A DNA stretch of 64,000 nucleotides, taken from the NCBI GenBank assembly GCA_963749575.1, contig CAVVNM010000001.1, forward strand, positions 1-64,000, given 5' to 3'. Both the position numbers and the translations under genes were made by a program. Numbering within the stretch: the first letter of the stretch is position 1; each line of letters opens with the position of its first letter. The notes below the pieces were generated by a model that was given only the letters and a program-made list of their open reading frames with translations, was not told where the DNA came from and did not search any database. The DNA comes from JAMXLO01 sp963749575 (lineage in GTDB: Bacteria > Pseudomonadota > Alphaproteobacteria > Acetobacterales > Acetobacteraceae). This document shows, one piece after another, positions 38,269-48,762 of the stretch.

Positions 38269-40140
38269 TCACAGAAATCCGATTGACACCCACGGGATGG
38301 CTGCGACCACGGCCAGGCCCACCAACATCGCCAGCAGGTAGGCCAGGATCGGCCGAATCCCGAGATTCGGGTCGATGCGACCGATCGCGCCGGCAGCATA
38401 GAAGCCCACGCCGAACGGTGGGGCGAACAGCCCGATGCCCATCGCCAGTACCGTGACCATCGCGTAGTGGACCTCATGGATGCCGATCCCCTGGGCGATC
38501 GGAAACAGCAATGGCCCGAACAGCACGATCACCGGGATGCCCTCCAGTACGCTGCCCAACACCACGAACGCAATGATCGAAGCCGCCATGAATGTGAATC
38601 TGCCACCTGGCAAGGTGGCGATCACGCTCGCGAGCTGCTGCGAGAATCCGGACTGGGTCAACGCCCATGCCATCGAGGTCGCGGCCCCGAGGATCAGCAG
38701 AATTACCCCGGACAGCGCCGCGGTTTCCACCAGCATCGGCACGATCCGCGACCAGTTGAACCGTCGGTAGATCAGCAGCCCTACGATGATGGTGTAGGCG
38801 ATCCCGATGGTAGACACCTCGGTTGCGGTGGCCACTCCCTCCACGACCGTCAGGCGAATGACAAAGGGCAGTGCCAGCGCCGGCAATGAAATGACGAATG
38901 CACGTCCCACCTCGGCCATCGTCGCGCGGCGAACTCCCGACATGTCCTGCTTGCGATAGCGCTGCCGGATCACGATGCACAATCCGACGGCGAGCACGAG
39001 GCTGGGCAATAATCCGCCGGTGAACAACGCGCCGATCGACACCCCGGTCACCGAGCCTATGGTGATCAGCACCAGACTTGGCGGCACGGTTTCGGTCTGT
39101 GCGCCGGTGGCTGACAGCAGCGCCACCAGATCGCCGGGTGCCGCCCCACGCTTGATCATCTCGGGGAACAGCGCCGGTGCCACGGCCGCCATGTCGGCAG
39201 CCTTGGAGCCGGAAATGCCAGACACGAGATACATCGCGCCGACCAGCACGTAGGACAGGCCGCCTCTGACGTGACCCAGCAGCGATGCCAGGAAATCCAC
39301 CATCGCGCGTGCCATCCCGGTCATTTCAATCAGCAGTCCCAGGAATACGAACAGCGGCACCGCGAGCAGGATAAGGTGCGACATGCCCTCATAGAATCGG
39401 CCGACAAACAGCAGCATGGGCACGTCGGTCGTCAGCACCATGTAGGCAAAAGTGCCGACGGCGAAGGCAATCGCGATCGGCACGCCGGCAAGCACCGCGG
39501 CACCGACCAGACCTACGAAGAACAGGATCAGGTTCAGGTTGCCCAGGCTCTCCAGCCACGGGTCGGCCAGCGGAGCGAACCCGGCGGTGGCCGCGGCCAA
39601 CCCGAGCAACACCAGCGCCAAGCCAGGTGGGAATGTGCGAAACAGCCTGATAACCGCGACCAGGATCATCAGGGCAAATCCGCACGGCAAGGGCAATGTC
39701 AACCAGGCCTTCGAGATACCAAGGCCCGGTATCTCGATCCTCGCCACTTCCTGAACGTATTCGATGGCCGGCTGGATGACCGCCGCGAGGAACACCAGGC
39801 CCGCCGCAGCGGCGAATGCCTCCAGGCCGCGCCGCGGTCCCGGCGCGGCGCGAACGATCAGCGCGGTCATGCGCATATGTTCGCCGCGATTGAGCGCCAC
39901 CGTCGCGCCGATCATGCCGAGCCAGAGAAACACCGCCTGCGCCAGGTCGTCGGTCCAGATGAGCGGCGAGCGGAATGCGTAGCGTGCGATGACACCGATC
40001 AGCAGGATGACGATATCCGCTGCCACCAGCGCTGCCGCGATTGCTTCGAGACAGCGCATGAGCGGTCGTTCGATCGACCTCGCCGTCGCCGCGATCGAGC
40101 CATGCTCTGCCGGCAGGTGTGGACTGGTGATGGAGTCCAT
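38269..40140 (-). CDS. TRAP transporter fused small and large permease (DctQM)
   Basis: A 623-residue inner-membrane protein. Residues about 25-170 are a DctQ-type four-helix small subunit (LIWTDDLAQAVFLWLGMIGATVALNRGEHMRM is the family's core); residues about 190-620 are the DctM large subunit with repeated GxxxG-rich helices (VPLFVFLGLLIEMTGMARAMVDF, ISGSKAADMAAVAPALFPEM). Fused QM permeases are common. The ATG at 40140 has a perfect GGAGGTG seven bases upstream. It pairs with the DctP gene just upstream for sodium-driven uptake of an organic acid. Confidence 0.92.
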   Translation of the reverse strand: MDSITSPHLPAEHGSIAATARSIERPLMRCLEAIAAALVAADIVILLIGVIARYAFRSPLIWTDDLAQAVFLWLGMIGATVALNRGEHMRMTALIVRAAPGPRRGLEAFAAAAGLVFLAAVIQPAIEYVQEVARIEIPGLGISKAWLTLPLPCGFALMILVAVIRLFRTFPPGLALVLLGLAAATAGFAPLADPWLESLGNLNLILFFVGLVGAAVLAGVPIAIAFAVGTFAYMVLTTDVPMLLFVGRFYEGMSHLILLAVPLFVFLGLLIEMTGMARAMVDFLASLLGHVRGGLSYVLVGAMYLVSGISGSKAADMAAVAPALFPEMIKRGAAPGDLVALLSATGAQTETVPPSLVLITIGSVTGVSIGALFTGGLLPSLVLAVGLCIVIRQRYRKQDMSGVRRATMAEVGRAFVISLPALALPFVIRLTVVEGVATATEVSTIGIAYTIIVGLLIYRRFNWSRIVPMLVETAALSGVILLILGAATSMAWALTQSGFSQQLASVIATLPGGRFTFMAASIIAFVVLGSVLEGIPVIVLFGPLLFPIAQGIGIHEVHYAMVTVLAMGIGLFAPPFGVGFYAAGAIGRIDPNLGIRPILAYLLAMLVGLAVVAAIPWVSIGFL

Positions 40141-40220
40141 GGACGTCACCTCCATCAACCGACGACCGTTACGTCATCGGCGCAACGAAGCCGTTCAGGC
40201 GTTGGTCGGCCGCGACCCGA

Positions 40221-41225
40221 TCAGGTCAGCGGGCCACTGATCTGTTCCAGCAGCGCCCAGGGCTCGGGGCCCATTTTCTCCTTCCATTCCTTGTAAAGGC
40301 CGGCATCCTTCAGCTTCTGGCGGAATGGCGCGAGGTCGGGAGGCGTGCTGACGACCATGCCCTTCTCGGCCAGGAAGACCTTGGTCTGATCGATCAGACC
40401 GACCATGTCGTTGCGCACGTCGACGCCGGCCTGGTTGAAGCTGTCCATCACCAGATCCTGCAGATCCTTGGGCAGTCGGCCGAAGGCGCGCGGGTTGATC
40501 AGTGTGTACCAACCGTCCCAGGTATGACTGGTCAGGGAAAGATACTTCTGAACCTCGAACAGGCGATTGCTTCGGATGTAGACCAGAGGTCCTTCCTGGC
40601 CCTCGACCACGCCGGTCTGCAACGCGGTATAGAGTTCGGAGAAATTCATCGACGTCGGCGCCGCACCCATGGCCCGCCAGGTGGCGACGATCAGCGGGCT
40701 TGGCGGGGCGCGCAGCTTGAAACCCTGCATGTCCGCAACCGTGTTGATCGGCTTCGACGACGACGTCATCTGGTGAAAGCCACTGTCCAGGATCTTGTCG
40801 GTGGTCAGATAGCCGGCCTTCTCAAGATCGGCCCGCAGCAGATTGCCGAGCTTGCCGTCCATCGCCTGCCAGATCGCATTATAGTTTTGCAGGGCAAACG
40901 GCATGCTGGGCAACGATCCCAGCGGCGCTGCTGTGGCAGTCAGCAGGTTCGACAACACCATCATCTGCACGCCGCCGATACGGACCTGGGTGAACGTGTC
41001 GACATCGGTCCCGAGCTGGCCGGAGTGGAACACGGTAATCTCGAACCGACCGCCCGACTTTTCCTTCACCCGCTGCGCGGCTTCGAGATAGCGGATCGTC
41101 GACGGATGCACCGCCGCCTGGGAACTGGTGAACTTCCAGTTGATCTCGGCTGCCTTGGCGAAGCGGGGAAGCAGGATCGCAGCGCCGACAATGGTGCCGG
41201 CCTGTCGCCTGGTCAATTTCGGCAT
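40221..41225 (-). CDS. TRAP transporter solute-binding protein (DctP)
   Basis: A 334-residue periplasmic ligand-binding subunit. The N-terminus (MPKLTRRQAGTIVGAAILLP...AKA) is a signal peptide with twin arginines, possibly Tat. The DctP core includes FEITVFHSGQLGTDVDTFTQV and the GFKLRAPPSPLIVATWRAMG region, where the carboxylate-binding arginine normally lies, and ALQTGVVEGQEGP. The ATG at 41225 has GAGGGAA upstream. First gene of the transporter operon. Substrate unknown. Confidence 0.93.
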   Translation of the reverse strand: MPKLTRRQAGTIVGAAILLPRFAKAAEINWKFTSSQAAVHPSTIRYLEAAQRVKEKSGGRFEITVFHSGQLGTDVDTFTQVRIGGVQMMVLSNLLTATAAPLGSLPSMPFALQNYNAIWQAMDGKLGNLLRADLEKAGYLTTDKILDSGFHQMTSSSKPINTVADMQGFKLRAPPSPLIVATWRAMGAAPTSMNFSELYTALQTGVVEGQEGPLVYIRSNRLFEVQKYLSLTSHTWDGWYTLINPRAFGRLPKDLQDLVMDSFNQAGVDVRNDMVGLIDQTKVFLAEKGMVVSTPPDLAPFRQKLKDAGLYKEWKEKMGPEPWALLEQISGPLT

Positions 41226-41369
41226 TGTTGACGTTCCCTCGATGATTTTGATGAAGGCTAACAGTGCTGCCACCAGTTGCAATAGTGAGCGCGCGCTCCG
41301 GATGGTCAGTGGCTGGTGAGTTGCGCGCGAGCACCTGGACCAGTGCACATGCCCGGCAACACCGGATGC

Positions 41370-41492
41370 ATCGATGGCGACATGGACGGCGTTGGCTTCG
41401 CCGAGGCCGCCGGTGACACCAATCCGGTCAGTGACTTGCTCGCCATCGTAACGGGCGACGATCCCGCCGCATGACATGACGGCTGCGTGGGC
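41370..41492 (-). pseudogene. Remnant of an atpC (epsilon subunit) copy
   Basis: About 40 codons clearly related to the intact AtpC encoded 0.5 kb away. The remnant reads VMSCGGIVARYDGEQVTDRIGVTGGLGEA, against VMLRGGIIALYEGERVTDQMYVAGGFAEV in AtpC, and the nucleotide sequences match over the same stretch. Nothing of the N-terminal or C-terminal parts is found around it. It therefore appears to be the decayed core of a duplicated epsilon gene, on the same strand as the atp operon and just downstream of it. Confidence 0.6.
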
Positions 41493-41599
41493 GTTTGTTC
41501 CGGGGCAAGCCTGTTCCACGTCCGGGTTCGACGTCCGGCTCACCGACAGCGTTGCTCGGGATCAGACCATCAGTGGCGTCGCCCCGCCAAACCTGCCGC

Positions 41600-41775
41600 C
41601 CAGCGGTTCGCGCGCGACTGCTTGACCTGCTGTCGGCCTATCCGGTTGGCGGAAAACCAGTACGTGACGCCAATATCGTGGCCACCATGCTGGCACACGG
41701 CATCACGCGTCTGCCGATCTTCGACGTCGCCGATTTTCGCCGTTCGCCGGCCTGATCACCGTCGAGACCCTATGC
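41600..41775 (+). pseudogene. C-terminal remnant of a PIN-domain (VapC) toxin
   Basis: The stretch RLLDLLSAYPVGGKPVRDANIVATMLAHGI, then RLPIFDVADFRR, carries the VapC C-terminal signature (DANIVATML with the catalytic Asp, and FDVADF). The expected FAGLITVETL ending follows in another frame after CGTTCGCC at about 41741, consistent with one lost base. The N-terminal half with the first catalytic Asp is absent. The antitoxin is also missing, so the fragment is presumably inert. Confidence 0.55.
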
Positions 41776-41788
41776 CGCAGGCAATTCG

Positions 41789-42208
41789 TTACCGCCCCGT
41801 CAGCAACGCGTCCACCGTCTCAACCAGCGCCCTTGCCGACTGGATACGTTCCAGCGCCAGCTCTTCCCCCTCCACGTCAGACGCCTCGACCGTGGCATAG
41901 GCAGCTTCAGCCGCTGCCAGCCGCCGCTCGCCTTCCTCGCGTGAGAGATCGGTCGGCGCCAGGACCTCGCTCGCCAGCACGGTGCAGCGCTCCGGCGTAA
42001 CCTCGGCGAAGCCGCCGGCCACGTACATCTGGTCGGTAACCCGCTCGCCCTCGTACAGCGCGATGATTCCGCCGCGCAGCATCACGATGGTCGGCGAGTG
42101 GCCCTCCAGCACGCCCATGTCACCTTCGGACGCCGGGATCACCACCATGTCCACCGGACGCGACAGCAGCAGGCGGTCCGGTGTGACGATTTCCAGGTTC
42201 ACCGGCAT
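41789..42208 (-). CDS. atpC: ATP synthase F1 epsilon subunit
   Basis: A 139-residue epsilon subunit, last gene of the F1 operon. The N-terminal beta sandwich starts LEIVTPDRLLLSRPVDMVVIPASEGDMGVLEGHSP, the typical epsilon opening, and a two-helix C-terminal domain follows. Six bases separate it from atpD. Epsilon couples gamma rotation to catalysis and can inhibit hydrolysis through its C-terminal helices. Confidence 0.95.
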   Translation of the reverse strand: MPVNLEIVTPDRLLLSRPVDMVVIPASEGDMGVLEGHSPTIVMLRGGIIALYEGERVTDQMYVAGGFAEVTPERCTVLASEVLAPTDLSREEGERRLAAAEAAYATVEASDVEGEELALERIQSARALVETVDALLTGR

Positions 42209-42214
42209 GCTGCG

Positions 42215-43651
42215 TTACGCCGTCGCGGCCAGGCTGTCACCCTTCTTCACCGCGTCCTCGATCGTGCCGACCATGTAGAACGCCGCCTCCGGCAGGTGGT
42301 CGTATTCGCCGGCGCAGATCGCCTTGAAGCTGCGGATCGTATCCGCCACCGGCACGAAGATGCCGGGGAAACCGGTGAACACCTCGGCCACGTGGAACGG
42401 CTGCGACAGAAAGCGCTGGATTTTCCGGGCCCGCGCCACCACCAGCTTATCCTCTTCCGACAACTCGTCCATGCCGAGAATGGCGATGATATCCTGCAGC
42501 GACTTGTAGGTCTGCAGGATGCGCTGCGTCTCGCGCGCCACGTTGTAGTGCTCCTCGCCGCAGATGCGCGGGTCCAGCGACCGCGACGTTGAATCGAGTG
42601 GATCAACTGCCGGGTAGATCCCCAGTTCGGCGATCTGCCGCGACAGCACGGTGGTCGCATCCAGGTGCGCGAACGACGTGGCGGGCGCCGGGTCGGTCAG
42701 GTCGTCGGCCGGCACGTAGATCGCCTGCACCGAAGTGATCGACCCCTTCTTGGTGGACGTGATCCGCTCCTGCAACGCTCCCATGTCTGTGGACAGTGTC
42801 GGCTGATATCCCACCGCCGACGGGATACGGCCCAGCAGCGCCGAAACCTCGGCGCCAGCCTGAGTGAAGCGGAAGATGTTGTCCACGAAGAACAGCACGT
42901 CCTGGCCTTCCTCGTCGCGGAAATACTCCGCCATGCACAGACCGGACAGCCCAACGCGAGCGCGCGCACCAGGTGGCTCGTTCATCTGGCCGTACATCAG
43001 CGCGACCTTGGAGCCTTCGACGATCTTGTGGTTGTCGTCCATCCGGATCACGCCGGCGTCGATCATCTCGTGATACAGGTCGTTTCCCTCGCGCGTGCGC
43101 TCGCCCACGCCGGCGAACACCGACACGCCGCCATGCGCCTTGGCAATGTTGTTGATCAGCTCCTGGATGATCACGGTCTTGCCAACGCCGGCGCCGCCGA
43201 ACAGGCCGACCTTCCCGCCCTTCAGATACGGCGCCAACAGGTCCACCACCTTGATGCCGGTGACCAGGATTTCCGCTGTCGTCGCCTGTTCCTCGAAACT
43301 CGGAGCGTCGCGGTGGATCGGATAGCGCTTCGTCGTGTTCACCGGACCCTGCTCGTCGATCGGGTCGCCGATCACGTTCAGGATGCGCCCCAGCGTCTCG
43401 GGACCGACCGGCACGGTGATCGGGCCGCCGGTGTCCACCACCTCCTGTCCGCGCACGATGCCGTCGGTGCTGTCCATGGCGATCGTGCGCACGGTCCGCT
43501 CACCCAGTTCCTGTGCCACTTCCAGCACCAGCGTGCGGTCGGCGATCCTGGTGTGGAGCGCATTCTGGATGTACGGCAGATCACCATCGAACTGCACGTC
43601 CACTACGGCGCCCATCACCTGGGTCACGCGTCCGACGATGTTGCTTGCCAT
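42215..43651 (-). CDS. atpD: ATP synthase F1 beta subunit
   Basis: A 478-residue catalytic beta subunit. Walker A reads GGAGVGKTV; the DELSEED-equivalent loop is MDELSEEDK, complete. The catalytic Glu in the GERTREGND stretch and the ALMYGQMNEPPGAR region are standard. Start MASNIVGRVTQVMGAVVDV is typical. It lies between atpG (17 bases) and atpC (6 bases). Confidence 0.97.
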   Translation of the reverse strand: MASNIVGRVTQVMGAVVDVQFDGDLPYIQNALHTRIADRTLVLEVAQELGERTVRTIAMDSTDGIVRGQEVVDTGGPITVPVGPETLGRILNVIGDPIDEQGPVNTTKRYPIHRDAPSFEEQATTAEILVTGIKVVDLLAPYLKGGKVGLFGGAGVGKTVIIQELINNIAKAHGGVSVFAGVGERTREGNDLYHEMIDAGVIRMDDNHKIVEGSKVALMYGQMNEPPGARARVGLSGLCMAEYFRDEEGQDVLFFVDNIFRFTQAGAEVSALLGRIPSAVGYQPTLSTDMGALQERITSTKKGSITSVQAIYVPADDLTDPAPATSFAHLDATTVLSRQIAELGIYPAVDPLDSTSRSLDPRICGEEHYNVARETQRILQTYKSLQDIIAILGMDELSEEDKLVVARARKIQRFLSQPFHVAEVFTGFPGIFVPVADTIRSFKAICAGEYDHLPEAAFYMVGTIEDAVKKGDSLAATA

Positions 43652-43667
43652 ATCTTTGTTGCCCCTA

Positions 43668-44549
43668 TCAGACGGCTTCGGCGCCGGAGATGATCTCGAT
43701 CAGTTCCTTGGTGATGTTCGCCTGGCGCGCGCGGTTATAGTTGAGCGTCAGGCGCTTGATCATGTCGCCGGCGTTGCGCGTCGCATTGTCCATCGCGGTC
43801 ATGCGCGCACCATGCTCGCCGGCGGCACTTTCCAGCAGCGCGCGGTAGACCGCGATCGCGAGCGCCTGCGGCAGCAGACGTGCCAGGATGGTCTCTTCGT
43901 CCGGCTCGAACTCGTAGCTGGCGCCGCCCAGATCTATGGTCTGGCCTTCCGGCGGCGGCGGGACCGGAACCAGCTGCTGCTCGGTGACGATCTGCGAGAT
44001 CACCGAACGGAAGCGATTGTAAATCAAGATGCAGACGTCGATTTCGCCCGCCGCCAGCATCGCGGTGATGCGCTTGCCGATGTCCTCGGCGTCGGAGAAC
44101 TCGATGCGACGCTTGCCGGCATAAGAAATGTCGGCGGTGATGCGGCTGGCCAGTTCACGGCGCAGGTAGTCGCGCCCCTTGCGGCCGACCGCGAGTATCC
44201 TGACGGTCTTGCCCTCCGCCTCCAGGCGACGCGCAAGCGTGCGTGTGGCGCGCCCGATATTGGCGTTGAAGGCGCCGGCGAGGCCGCGGTCGGCGGTGAC
44301 CGGCACCAGCAGATAGGTCCGCTGGTTGCCGGTGCCCGCCAACAGCGGCGGCGCGTTCGGCATGTCCGCCACCGAAGCCGCAAGCGCGCGCAGCATACGC
44401 TCCATGCGTTCCGCGTAGGGCCGCGCGGCTTCGGCCTGGGCCTGGGCGCGACGCAGCTTCGACGCCGACACCATCTTCATCGCGGAGGTGATCTTCTGCG
44501 TCGATTTCACGCTGGCGATGCGTGTGCGCAGCGCTTTCAGGCTGGGCAT
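43668..44549 (-). CDS. atpG: ATP synthase F1 gamma subunit
   Basis: A 293-residue central stalk subunit. The N-terminal helix MPSLKALRTRIASVKSTQKITSAMKMVSASKLRRAQ and the C-terminal MDNATRNAGDMIKRLTLNYNRARQANITKELIEIISGA helix form the rotor coiled coil and are strongly conserved. The middle Rossmann-like domain is intact. Third gene of the operon, between atpA and atpD. Confidence 0.97.
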   Translation of the reverse strand: MPSLKALRTRIASVKSTQKITSAMKMVSASKLRRAQAQAEAARPYAERMERMLRALAASVADMPNAPPLLAGTGNQRTYLLVPVTADRGLAGAFNANIGRATRTLARRLEAEGKTVRILAVGRKGRDYLRRELASRITADISYAGKRRIEFSDAEDIGKRITAMLAAGEIDVCILIYNRFRSVISQIVTEQQLVPVPPPPEGQTIDLGGASYEFEPDEETILARLLPQALAIAVYRALLESAAGEHGARMTAMDNATRNAGDMIKRLTLNYNRARQANITKELIEIISGAEAV

Positions 44550-44584
44550 TGCAATACCTTACCCTGGTCCACCGGGCGCGGGCA

Positions 44585-46117
<1,533 letters not shown>

Positions 46118-46118
46118 A

Positions 46119-46689
46119 TCAGGCGGCTCCCTTCATGGCGTACTGCAGTCGCTGCAGGCGGGATTTCAACGAGGTATCGTAGAGGCGGGCGCCGATGCGC
46201 ACGACGAGACCGCCAAGCAGGTCGGGTTCCACTGAACTCGAGGATGTTGACGTTGCCGTAGCCGGCCTCGATCAGGCGTGCGCGCAACTGCTGGCGCTGC
46301 ACGTCGTTCAGCGGATGGGCGGAGGCGACATGGGCGGTGATGATGCCGCGACGTTCCGCCACCAGGGCAGCGAAGGCGCGGACGATGTCGCGCAGATTGC
46401 GCAGGCGGCGGTTGGCCGCCACGACACCGACGAAGTCGCACACCGGTTTGGAGAAGCCCTCCTGTTGCAGCACTGCCAACGCGGCCCTGGTGGCCTGATT
46501 CACGTCGATCAGCGGCAATTCCAGCAGGCGGCGGAAATCGGCGCTGGCGTCGATCGTCTGGCCCAGCGCCTCCATCTCGGTCACCACGGCATCGAGCGCG
46601 TGCTGCTCGTCGGCATGGGCATAGAGTGCCGCGGCGTAACGGTCGGTCAGGCCGCCGCCGGATGCGATCGTCGTAGCACCTGAGGCCAC
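46119..46689 (-). CDS. atpH: ATP synthase F1 delta subunit, frameshifted
   Basis: First gene of the F1 operon, the peripheral-stalk connector. The N-terminal domain (LTDRYAAALYAHADEQ) and middle part are in one frame up to GYGNVNI near 46240; after one base is skipped the reading continues SSVEPDLLGGLVVRIGARLYD and ends QRLQYAMKGAA, the conserved OSCP/delta C-terminus. The restored product has 189 residues, normal length. The GTG at 46689 has AAGGA upstream. As atpH is normally indispensable, an extra base in the sequence is more likely than a real mutation. Confidence 0.88.
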
Positions 46690-46841
46690 GTGCCGTTCCT
46701 TGTGCTGAGGCCGCGCGAGGACGCGGGCGTGGATGGGGCCGGCCGCCCCGACCGGCGCGCGGCCTCTAGCATGGGGTCCGGTGGGGAGCAACACGGGTTG
46801 TTGCCGTTGAGCGGAAGCCACCCGGACTGGTCGGACGACTG

Positions 46842-47075
46842 GTGCCCGAGGACGGGCATGACCGGGAAAGGGCGCACGCGCCGATCGTCGCCGCACCAAC
46901 CAGCCTGCTGGATCGGCTGGCCGAACGCGTATCCCGCAACCGGGAGGTCCTGGGTCTGCACTATCCGTCGGACACCGCGGCAGGAACGATCATCGCGGGC
47001 AGAAGCCTGGCGCTGTTGCTGAAGTGCGCGACCGTGCACCGGCTGATCGGCGAGGCGGCGCAGGAATGGCTGTAG
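46842..47075 (+). pseudogene. C-terminal remnant of a PAP2-family phosphatase
   Basis: The frame encodes LAERVSRNREVLGLHYPSDTAAG, the third PAP2 signature (SR, then H and D spaced as in SR-x5-G-x-HYPSD), followed by a helix and stop at 47075. The first two motifs (K-x6-RP and PSGH) are not found upstream in any frame. This is the tail of a PAP2 phosphatase or vanadium-haloperoxidase-like gene that lost its front. The remaining DNA from 46690 to 46841 shows no other gene and probably carries the atp operon promoter on the other strand. Confidence 0.55.
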
Positions 47076-47115
47076 CCCGCGCGGCGCTTGCGGAGCCGGC
47101 GGCCCGTCTGCCCCG

Positions 47116-47502
47116 TCAGGCCTTCGGCAACAGTGCCTCGGAATAGCCGCGCCGCTGCATCGTGTCGAGTTTCAGCTTGATCGGCGCGCCAAGCCACAGG
47201 GCATAGACGGTGTGGTCGTCGACCATGTCGTCGGTCAGCGGGTGCACCAGGATGTCGAGGCCCTCCCGGTTCAGCATGAGCCACGGGACGACGCTTTGGA
47301 ACGCGTCCTGCTTGAAGATCACCTGGAACTGCGGGACCGGGTGCGGTCCGACCTGTTCGCCGCTGAATCGGCCGAGTTCGACCGAAAAGCCCGCGGCGAG
47401 CGCCGCGCGCAGCTTCTCGGCGACGGGGCGCGTGGCGGTGTCGTAGTAGACATGGGCGTGATAGCCATGAACCGCTGGCGATCCGGCCGTTGCGTTGGTC
47501 AT
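47116..47502 (-). CDS. DOPA 4,5-dioxygenase family protein
   Basis: A 128-residue protein of the DOPA 4,5-dioxygenase family, small extradiol-type ring-cleaving enzymes first known from betalain-forming fungi and common as uncharacterised bacterial proteins. Likely metal-binding histidines are visible as H15-x-H17 (YHAHVYYD) and in GPHPVPQFQV (about 51-60). The ATG at 47502 follows CGGGAGG; the frame continues upstream without similarity. It sits near an SDR, an alpha/beta hydrolase, an LLM enzyme and two ACMSD-like amidohydrolases, consistent with aromatic catabolism, though these genes are on different strands. Confidence 0.8.
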   Translation of the reverse strand: MTNATAGSPAVHGYHAHVYYDTATRPVAEKLRAALAAGFSVELGRFSGEQVGPHPVPQFQVIFKQDAFQSVVPWLMLNREGLDILVHPLTDDMVDDHTVYALWLGAPIKLKLDTMQRRGYSEALLPKA

Positions 47503-47589
47503 CACAGGGCCTCCCGATAGTCTGCGGCACTGTCGCAGACCGAGGCCATCGATACAACCGCAGGCGCGGGGCATGCCGGGATAGACCTC

Positions 47590-47850
47590 CGTGGCCCTCC
47601 GTGGCGATGCCGATGTGGAGACGGGCGGTGGCTCCCGAGACCTCGATGCGCAATGCGTCCATTCGCCAGGCCCAAGGTCGGCGTAGGGCTCGTATCCACC
47701 CGGCGCCTCGCGACGAAGACGGTCAAAGTCGTAGCCTGGATGCGAAAAATACGCGCCTCAGATCATTCATTATGAGCGCCGGTTGCGCGGCGGCGGCGGC
47801 TGGCAGCGCGGGAATGCTCATCAGCACCGCATGGTTGCAGCCTGAAGCCT
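47590..47850 (-). pseudogene. Fragment of a LamG/DUF1080-like domain protein
   Basis: On the minus strand, short protein-like pieces occur in successive frames: YFSHPGYDFDRLRREAPGG, then YEPYADLGPGEW, then after a frame change LRIEVSGATARLHIGIA. The last piece resembles the strand W-x-x-LRIEVSG-x-ARLYV common in LamG-like and DUF1080 sugar-binding proteins. A short Ala-rich leader-like segment (about 47780-47830) precedes it. The fragments cannot be joined into a working gene; decay of a secreted protein gene is the likely reading, but the evidence is limited. The rest of 47503-47998 shows nothing. Confidence 0.35.
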
Positions 47851-47998
47851 TGGCATGGTCTTGATCCTTGATTGTCGGATTGCGTGCAGCAGCTGCGAGG
47901 GTCAGTGTTGGCCGGGCGATCTGCGGCAGTAAGCGGCCGGTGGTCAATCGGCTGCATGGCAGAGTTCGAACGCCGCAGCGACAGGAGGAACATCGTCC

Positions 47999-48751
47999 AT
48001 GAGTCAGACTGCGATATCGCTGCCATCGGCATTGAGCCTGCACGGCAGGCGGGTGCTGGTCACCGGTGCGGCGAGCGGCATTGGGCGCGCCACCGCGATC
48101 GTGCTCGCGCAGCTTGGCGCGGAATTGCTGATGACCGATCGCGCGCCGCTCGATGACGTGCGGGCGGATGCAGCGCGCATCGGCTCCACGTGTACTGCGG
48201 AGCAGGGCGACCTTACGTCCGATGTCTTCATCGCCACGCTGTTCACCGGCAGACGCATCCATGCGGTCGCGCATTGCGCGGCGATCCTGGAGGGTCGCAA
48301 CTGGCGCGAAGACCCCGACTGGCTCGCGCGGTTCCATCGCGTGATGGACATCAACGTGCGCGTGCCGCTGACGCTGACGACGGCCGCGATCGACCACATG
48401 GCCGAGCACGGCGGCGGGTCGATCGTGCTGGTCGGTTCGGTGGCCGGCCGCACCGGCGGCACCTCGCCGAACACGCCGCCCGACTATGCGGCGTCGAAGG
48501 GCGCGGTACATGCGCTGGTGAAGTGGCTGTCGCGCCAGGCGATCGGCCGCGGCGTGTTGGTGAACGGCGTCGCACCCGGCCCGGTGCAGACGGCGATGAC
48601 CACTGGCTTTACCTCGGGGGCGCAGTTGCCGCTGGGCCGCATGGGCCGGCCGGAGGAACTCGCCTGGCCGATCGCGTTCCTGTGCACGCCGGCGGCAAGC
48701 TACTTCTCCGGCGCGATCCTGGACGTGAACGGCGGCGCGTTCGTGGGCTGA
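47999..48751 (+). CDS. Short-chain dehydrogenase/reductase (SDR)
   Basis: A 250-residue classical SDR. The cofactor motif is VTGAASGIGRAT (TGxxxGxG) near the N-terminus; the catalytic set includes a Ser in the IVLVGSVAG strand and Tyr-Lys in DYAASKGAVHALVKW (YxxxK). The C-terminus ends in the usual SYFSGAILDVNGGAFVG. The ATG follows AGGAGGAA. Substrate unknown; neighbours suggest a role in degrading a small organic compound. Confidence 0.93.
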   Translation: MSQTAISLPSALSLHGRRVLVTGAASGIGRATAIVLAQLGAELLMTDRAPLDDVRADAARIGSTCTAEQGDLTSDVFIATLFTGRRIHAVAHCAAILEGRNWREDPDWLARFHRVMDINVRVPLTLTTAAIDHMAEHGGGSIVLVGSVAGRTGGTSPNTPPDYAASKGAVHALVKWLSRQAIGRGVLVNGVAPGPVQTAMTTGFTSGAQLPLGRMGRPEELAWPIAFLCTPAASYFSGAILDVNGGAFVG

Positions 48752-48762
48752 GCGCTGCCGCT

